Shown here in pieces: positions 59,662 through 64,000 of a DNA stretch of 64,000 bases (its first letter is position 1; each line of letters opens with the position of its first letter). Source of the DNA: an uncultured Phocaeicola sp. (GTDB taxonomy: Bacteria; Bacteroidota; Bacteroidia; Bacteroidales; Bacteroidaceae); assembly GCA_948579315.1 (NCBI GenBank), contig CAPAOL010000010.1, forward strand, positions 1 through 64,000, in the 5' to 3' direction. Under the pieces are notes generated by a model. That model did no database searches. It saw only the letters and a program-made list of their open reading frames with translations, and was not told the DNA's origin. A program made the position numbers and the translations under genes.

Positions 59662-61404
59662 TTAGAAATCGGCCTCTTTCTGTATGCAGAGAATGTCTCC
59701 GTATATGGGATGGCGGAACTCTATATATTCGGCATGGAGGTATAGTCTGTCTGCTTTCTTTCCGTAGAGTTCGTCTCCAAGTATGGGGCATCCCAAGCCT
59801 TCCGGATGAGCTGCGTGTACTCGTAACTGATGTGTGCGTCCGGTCAATGGATAGAAGATAATCCGGGTGTATTTTCTTGACTCATTGATACTCCTTTCTG
59901 ATTCATTAATCCTGTTTGATTCGTTGAAAGTGTTTTCAGATTCACTGGTAATTCTTTCAGACTCACTGATGATCTGATATTCTGTAATCGCTTCTTTCCC
60001 GTGTTCGCTACTAACCATTTGCCGAGGGCGGTCGAGAGGGTTCAGACAAAGAGGGAGTTCGATTCTTCCTGTATTTCCTGTTCTTTCTGGTAGTACTATT
60101 CCATCCAGCACAGCCACATAGCGTTTCTTGATACTTCTGTTTGCAAATTGTGCCTGTAAATCCTGATGTACCTCTTTTGTTTTGGCAACGAGCAATAATC
60201 CTGAAGTAGCCATATCGAGCCGATGTACAATCATGGGACCGGTAGCTTCGGGATATTTTTTCTTCAAACGATGATAGACTGAATCTCTGTCCTCTGCTTT
60301 TCCCGGAACGGACAACATTCCTGCCGGTTTATTGACTACCAGTAACCATTCATCCTCAAACACGATTTCTAGTTCTTCCTCTTCATGAACAGGATTCAGC
60401 AGTGGATTTTCGTCTACCTCCAATCCTTGCAACATGTGTTGCAGAATCGGCTCGCACTTCCCTTTGCAGGAAGGATAATAATATCCGTGATGCCGGATTT
60501 CGTTTTTAGGAGAGTCGCCCCACCAGAATTCAGCCATAGCCAATGGCTTTAATTGATGAAGATATGCATATTGCAATAACTTAGGCAGGGCACATTCACC
60601 CGCACCGGCAGGAGGAACTTTCTGAACCGTTTGCTCGAAAATAGTATATAAGTCTTTCACTTCTCCTTGGGCGTTTAGCATCCGGAACTGCTCGAATAAT
60701 TTTCTTTGTAAAGCTGCCGAACGTTCTTTTCGTTCGGTTTTCAGTCGTTCTATTTCAATATCGAAGTGCCTGACTTCCGTTTCGAGCTCTTCCAATCGTT
60801 TCTTCCATTCCTTTTCCAGTCGTTTGTATTCCGCCTTTTGGTATTGGCTTTCCCGAATCAGGGAGGCTTGTTCTTCTTCGGAAAGCTCCGGAGATGACTG
60901 GCGGCGAATCTCTCTCGCCTTCTTTGCCATTTTAAGCTCCGCTTTTGCTTGATTCAAAACAGCTTTAGCATGTTCCGTTTCTATCTTCCATTTCTCTTTT
61001 GAACCGAGATAAGAACTACTGTTTTCCAATTCACGAATACGGATATTAATGGCAGAAATCTGTTTTTCTTCGATTTTGAAGAATCCCTCTGGTTGTAATA
61101 GGTCATAAACAGGAGGAACGAAATAAGGATGCAGATTCTTTCCGTCCAAATTGCCGGAGAAAGCTGCAAGATAACCAATCTGATTTTCTTCGTTGTTTGT
61201 TATTCCATTGTCCGTTTGCACAATCAACACTCCAAACATCTTTCCGGAAGCCAACTCCTCTTGCCATTCTTTCCGGTTTGCAATATATTCTTTCACTTCT
61301 TCCGCAGCCAACACACACAATGGATGAGGTGTATAATGGAAAGGATAAGTGAATTTCTCCGGCAACGCAAGGTGAGAAACGGGGTTCTTGAAAAAATGTA
61401 TCAT
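59662..61404 (-). CDS. RluA-family RNA pseudouridine synthase with long N-terminal domain and repeat insert
   Basis: The 580-residue protein has an N-terminal domain with a long coiled coil (about 125-240). The RluA catalytic domain starts near residue 345. It has VVNKPAGMLSVPG, the catalytic Asp in MIVHRLDMATSGLLLVAKT, and LTGRTHQLRVHAAH. RluA enzymes isomerise specific uridines in rRNA or tRNA. Between EYQII and YTRIIFYPLTG it carries about 33 residues of SES/NES heptad repeats that normal RluA proteins lack. A -7 box (61438-61445) fits the start. Confidence 0.85.
   Translation of the reverse strand: MIHFFKNPVSHLALPEKFTYPFHYTPHPLCVLAAEEVKEYIANRKEWQEELASGKMFGVLIVQTDNGITNNEENQIGYLAAFSGNLDGKNLHPYFVPPVYDLLQPEGFFKIEEKQISAINIRIRELENSSSYLGSKEKWKIETEHAKAVLNQAKAELKMAKKAREIRRQSSPELSEEEQASLIRESQYQKAEYKRLEKEWKKRLEELETEVRHFDIEIERLKTERKERSAALQRKLFEQFRMLNAQGEVKDLYTIFEQTVQKVPPAGAGECALPKLLQYAYLHQLKPLAMAEFWWGDSPKNEIRHHGYYYPSCKGKCEPILQHMLQGLEVDENPLLNPVHEEEELEIVFEDEWLLVVNKPAGMLSVPGKAEDRDSVYHRLKKKYPEATGPMIVHRLDMATSGLLLVAKTKEVHQDLQAQFANRSIKKRYVAVLDGIVLPERTGNTGRIELPLCLNPLDRPRQMVSSEHGKEAITEYQIISESERITSESENTFNESNRINESERSINESRKYTRIIFYPLTGRTHQLRVHAAHPEGLGCPILGDELYGKKADRLYLHAEYIEFRHPIYGDILCIQKEADF
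59876..59967 (-). repeat. 21-bp-like repeats inside the pseudouridine synthase gene
   Basis: About five units of roughly 18-21 bases, each containing GAGTCT, GAATCT, GAATCA or GAGTCA, encode SESER, SESEN, NESNR, NESER and NESRK. They keep the reading frame. Confidence 0.8.
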
Positions 61405-61429
61405 CGGTTTATATATGAATGAATGTGAT

Positions 61430-61445
61430 TACCTTTGCAAAAGTA
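61430..61445. promoter_or_regulatory. Back-to-back divergent -7 boxes
   Basis: TACCTTTG (61430-61437, plus) directly abuts the reversed box CAAAAGTA (61438-61445; minus strand TACTTTTG). They would serve the GDSL-like gene (plus) and the pseudouridine synthase gene (minus). Another plus-strand candidate, TATATTTG, lies at 61469-61476. Confidence 0.45.
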
Positions 61446-61521
61446 ACGTAAATCCGCGAATTTTATTCTATATTTGTTTGAGAGTTTGAGTGAGATAACG
61501 TGGACGTTTGAATGAAATTGT

Positions 61522-62049
61522 ATGGATAGGATAGAAGAAAAACCAAAATTTGCCTTTCTTGGCAACAGTCACATGGCTTTTTGGGCACTGGATATCTATT
61601 TCCCACAATGGGAATGTCTGAACTATGGTGCTCCCGGTGAAGGGCTGGCCTATGTGGAGTCTTTTGCGGTAGACACTTCCGATTGCCAGGTCGTTGTTCA
61701 ATTCGGAACTAATGATATTTATCAGTTGAACGATGAAAATATAGATGAATATGTAGAGCGTTATGTAAAAGCGGTTCTTGCGGTCCCTTCACTGAAAACA
61801 TATCTTTTCTGTATTTTTCCGCGTAATGATTACGATGATTACAGTACGGCTGTGAATAAATTTATCCAGATACTTAATCGGAAGATACACGAAAAATTGC
61901 AGGGGACAGATATTGTCTATTTGGACGTATTCAATCGTTTATTGCAGGATGGCAGGCTGAATCTGGAGTTGACTCTCGACGATTTACATTTGAATGGTAA
62001 GGGGTACAGTATTCTGACAGAAGCACTGAAACAGGCTTCCGGTTTGTAA
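61522..62049 (+). CDS. SGNH/GDSL-like hydrolase
   Basis: The 175-residue protein has SGNH signature blocks: FAFLGNSHM (block I, nucleophile Ser), VVVQFGTNDIYQL (block III, GxND) and DDLHLNGKGY (block V, DxxH). It has no signal peptide, so it is probably cytoplasmic. Substrates may be esters or thioesters; none can be named. Confidence 0.8.
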   Translation: MDRIEEKPKFAFLGNSHMAFWALDIYFPQWECLNYGAPGEGLAYVESFAVDTSDCQVVVQFGTNDIYQLNDENIDEYVERYVKAVLAVPSLKTYLFCIFPRNDYDDYSTAVNKFIQILNRKIHEKLQGTDIVYLDVFNRLLQDGRLNLELTLDDLHLNGKGYSILTEALKQASGL

Positions 62050-62116
62050 AACATGCCTAAATACTTCATTCCTTGCTTTTATTTATAAATTTGGTGGCAT
62101 ATCAGTTTATTTTTCC

Positions 62117-62124
62117 TATTTTTG
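62117..62124 (+). promoter_or_regulatory. -7 box for the MaoC-like gene
   Basis: TATTTTTG matches TAnnTTTG, with TTTG (62090-62093) 23 bases upstream as a possible -33 element. It is 45 bases before the ATG. Confidence 0.55.
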
Positions 62125-62169
62125 TCCCCAATTTAATAGTAAATAACCCCCATAAAAACGATAAGACTT

Positions 62170-62634
62170 ATGGAAAAAGTAATTATCAATTCGTACGAAG
62201 AATTCGAAAAACTAGTAGGCCAACAGATAGGTGTTTCCGATTATGTGGAACTCTCGCAGGAACGTATCAATCTTTTTGCTGATGCAACGCTGGATCATCA
62301 ATGGATTCATGTAGATACGGAACGTGCTAAAGTAGACAGCCCTTATCATAGCACGATTGCTCACGGCTACTTGACATTGTCAATGCTTCCTTATTTGTGG
62401 AATCAGATTATCCAGGTAAATAACCTGAAAATGATGATTAACTACGGTATGGACAAAATGAAATTCGGTCAGGCTGTATTGTCAGGACAAAGCATCCGTC
62501 TAGTGACTACTTTGCACTCGCTGACTAATCTGCGTGGTGTGGCAAAAGCGGAAATCAAGTTTGCTATCGAAATAAAAGACCAACCGAAAAAAGCACTGGA
62601 AGGAATTGCTGTGTTCCTTTATTATTTCAATTAA
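62170..62634 (+). CDS. MaoC-like hot-dog dehydratase
   Basis: The 154-residue protein has a MaoC/R-specific enoyl-CoA hydratase layout: LFADATLDHQWIHVDTERAK contains the hydratase-2 Asp and His pair, and STIAHGYLTLSMLPYLW follows. It probably hydrates an enoyl-CoA or related thioester. It stands alone with its own promoter. Confidence 0.88.
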   Translation: MEKVIINSYEEFEKLVGQQIGVSDYVELSQERINLFADATLDHQWIHVDTERAKVDSPYHSTIAHGYLTLSMLPYLWNQIIQVNNLKMMINYGMDKMKFGQAVLSGQSIRLVTTLHSLTNLRGVAKAEIKFAIEIKDQPKKALEGIAVFLYYFN

Positions 62635-62752
62635 TAATAAGCTGAAAAGACACAGATTCTATCTGCTTGTCAGATTTTGGTGACGGGTATATTCCAGATA
62701 TTCCATCTGAATATACCCTAGCTGAACGGTGAGATAAAAGCGATAGAAATAA

Positions 62753-63061
62753 TCAGTTTTTCTTTGCTTTCATGGCTTTCAGGATGTTTTTTCGTACGGA
62801 ACGGATAGCGGGAACCAGTAAGTCGGGTTCCATGATTTCCAGCATGGTGCGTAATTCCTGTTGTTTCCGGCTCAACCATTCTACATCTGCTTTGGAGAAA
62901 TGAGTACATACCCACAGTGCCTGATAGGAAACAATGTGGTCTTCGTCGAATATCAGTTGGTAGATTTCTTCTCTAAGACGCTTGTCGTCCTGTATGAAAT
63001 GGAGTACTTCTCTGATATCTTCAATGTGTACACGTTCGGATAATCTGGCACGTAGGTTCAT
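62753..63061 (-). CDS. Small helical protein, HEAT-like, function unknown
   Basis: The 102-residue protein is all-helical with alternating hydrophobic residues, as in ARM/HEAT solenoids (IEDIREVLHFIQDD; LWVCTHFSKADVEWLSRKQQE). The middle, IVSYQALWVCTHFS, resembles a HEAT unit. It lies 18 bases after the acetyltransferase gene on the same strand, so they may share a transcript. No specific function is visible. Confidence 0.7.
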   Translation of the reverse strand: MNLRARLSERVHIEDIREVLHFIQDDKRLREEIYQLIFDEDHIVSYQALWVCTHFSKADVEWLSRKQQELRTMLEIMEPDLLVPAIRSVRKNILKAMKAKKN

Positions 63062-63079
63062 ATATCTTTTCTTTTATCA

Positions 63080-64000
63080 TTATGCTTCCGGCAGTTGTAA
63101 ATGAAGAATGGGGAAAGGTTTGCCCATGCTGTCCGTTTCATCTCTGCCGATGATTTGGAATCCTAAATGGAGATAGAATTGGAGTGCCTTTTCATTCTGT
63201 TCGTTGACATCTACTTTATCCATCTGTTTTTTGTCTCTTGCGTATTCTATTAATCGTTTGCCGTATCCTTTTCCCTGTTCGTCAGGGTGTACAAACAACA
63301 TTTCGATCAATTCGTCGCTTAGTCCCATGAAAGCGGCAATATTTCCGTTGGCATTGCGGATAACAAAAAGTTCAACGACTGGTAGATAATGTTCCTGCAT
63401 CAGTGGTTTGTAAAACTGGATATCTTCTTCCGTCAGAAAATCATGCGTGTGACGGACGGACGTTTCCCATACATGGAGGATTTCTTCATAATCTTCCGGA
63501 GTAGGTTGGGAGATGCCGGGGAGATAATAACACTGGTGGTCGTAGATATTTCCGTTGTAAGTCAGTTCTGCCTGGTGGAGGGTTCCTTCATAGATGAAAC
63601 CGTTCTTTTTCAGGACTTTCTGTGAACGTTTATTATGTGGATAACAAGTGGCAGTGATGAGGCTTAGTTTCAATTTTTCAAAACCGTATTTGAGAACGCC
63701 TTGCACTGCTTCAGTCATATATCCTTTGCCCCAATAAGTCTCGTCGAGCCAATAACCCAACATTCTCACTTGTGGGTTTTCCCGTTTGGGATCGGGGATG
63801 ATTCCTACGGAACCGATCAGTTGTTGCGTTTCTTTTAGTATCATTGCCCATATACCTTCCTGATTAATAAATGTGGAATGGAGTATACGGCGGGACTCTT
63901 CCAATGTCCGGTGGGGCGGCCATCCGGCATTGTTCCCCAAATTTGGGTTTTGGCAACAGGCGAAAAATGCTTCTGCATCTTTTTCCTCAAAAGGGCGGAG
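63080..64000 (-). CDS. Two-domain GNAT acetyltransferase, 5' end beyond the window
   Basis: The frame is open to the right edge; the upstream codons (LRPFEEKDAEAFFACC) already fit a GNAT start, so the gene continues past 64000. The first domain is RimJ/RimL-like (ETYWGKGYMTEAVQGVL with the acetyl-CoA loop). The second (from about residue 160 of the visible part) is a YafP-like GNAT (FVHPDEQGKGYGKRLIEYA, and LGFQIIGRDETD). Such proteins acetylate amino groups of small molecules or proteins. Two tandem GNAT domains in one chain are uncommon but known. Confidence 0.88.
   Translation of the reverse strand, partial: LRPFEEKDAEAFFACCQNPNLGNNAGWPPHRTLEESRRILHSTFINQEGIWAMILKETQQLIGSVGIIPDPKRENPQVRMLGYWLDETYWGKGYMTEAVQGVLKYGFEKLKLSLITATCYPHNKRSQKVLKKNGFIYEGTLHQAELTYNGNIYDHQCYYLPGISQPTPEDYEEILHVWETSVRHTHDFLTEEDIQFYKPLMQEHYLPVVELFVIRNANGNIAAFMGLSDELIEMLFVHPDEQGKGYGKRLIEYARDKKQMDKVDVNEQNEKALQFYLHLGFQIIGRDETDSMGKPFPILHLQLPEA

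Overview
The window looks like chromosomal DNA of a gut Bacteroides species. Repeated matches to the Bacteroides -7 promoter element (TAnnTTTG) stand before many genes. There is a SusC/SusD pair with an ECF sigma/anti-sigma switch, a serine-type sulfatase with a GH20 hexosaminidase, and a set of Bacteroidetes-type housekeeping genes. No phage, conjugative or insertion-sequence genes and no CRISPR array were seen. The species call is inference from gene content; no database was searched.

Layout. 0-2.2 kb: a DUF1016/PD-(D/E)XK nuclease-like gene with internal palindromic repeats and a probable 5'-truncated gene. 2.2-3.3 kb: DNA polymerase IV. 3.4-6.1 kb: an exported heparinase II/III-like lyase and a secreted binding-domain protein. 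6.3-10.7 kb: an exported C1 peptidase, a 45-residue small protein with its own promoter and terminator, and a transglutaminase lipoprotein. 10.8-13.9 kb: cutC, ribonuclease Y, zapA and a coiled-coil partner. 14.4-28.7 kb: one eleven-gene same-strand array (see below). 28.7-29.5 kb: a gene-free island made of a large inverted repeat. 29.5-37.3 kb: a nucleosidase, a YbaN-like protein, queD-queE, lutABC, an unknown protein with a Sel1-repeat protein, and a pyridoxal-kinase-like gene. 37.4-47.7 kb: a polysaccharide-utilisation locus. 47.9-51.5 kb: tRNA-Trp, an ArsC/Spx-like protein, a uracil-DNA-glycosylase-like protein, a 34-codon remnant of a purine/pyrimidine permease, a tandem array of palindromes, an AlbA_2 protein and a tiny histone-H1-like gene. 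51.6-64 kb: a radical-SAM DNA-metabolism pair, a K+ channel with a lytic transglycosylase, an SDR-lipocalin fusion, a MATE exporter, an RluA-type pseudouridine synthase with a repeat insert, a GDSL-like hydrolase, a MaoC-like protein and a two-domain acetyltransferase running off the right edge.

The most unusual part is the 14.4-28.7 kb array. It begins with an SMP-30-like lipoprotein and two small paralogous membrane proteins (resembling the Lin0368-type putative glycerol transporter). A cytoplasmic FGGY kinase, a medium-chain dehydrogenase and a DeoC-type aldolase follow. Then come two exported proteins with two CxxCH haem sites each (one resembling HzsA, one a beta-propeller/di-haem cytochrome), an exported beta-propeller, a Rid/chorismatase-like protein and a fused ResB-CcsA cytochrome c synthetase. 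The order suggests that uptake and breakdown of a polyol or sugar-like compound is tied to exported haem proteins whose maturation factor is encoded in the same unit. The substrate is not known from sequence.
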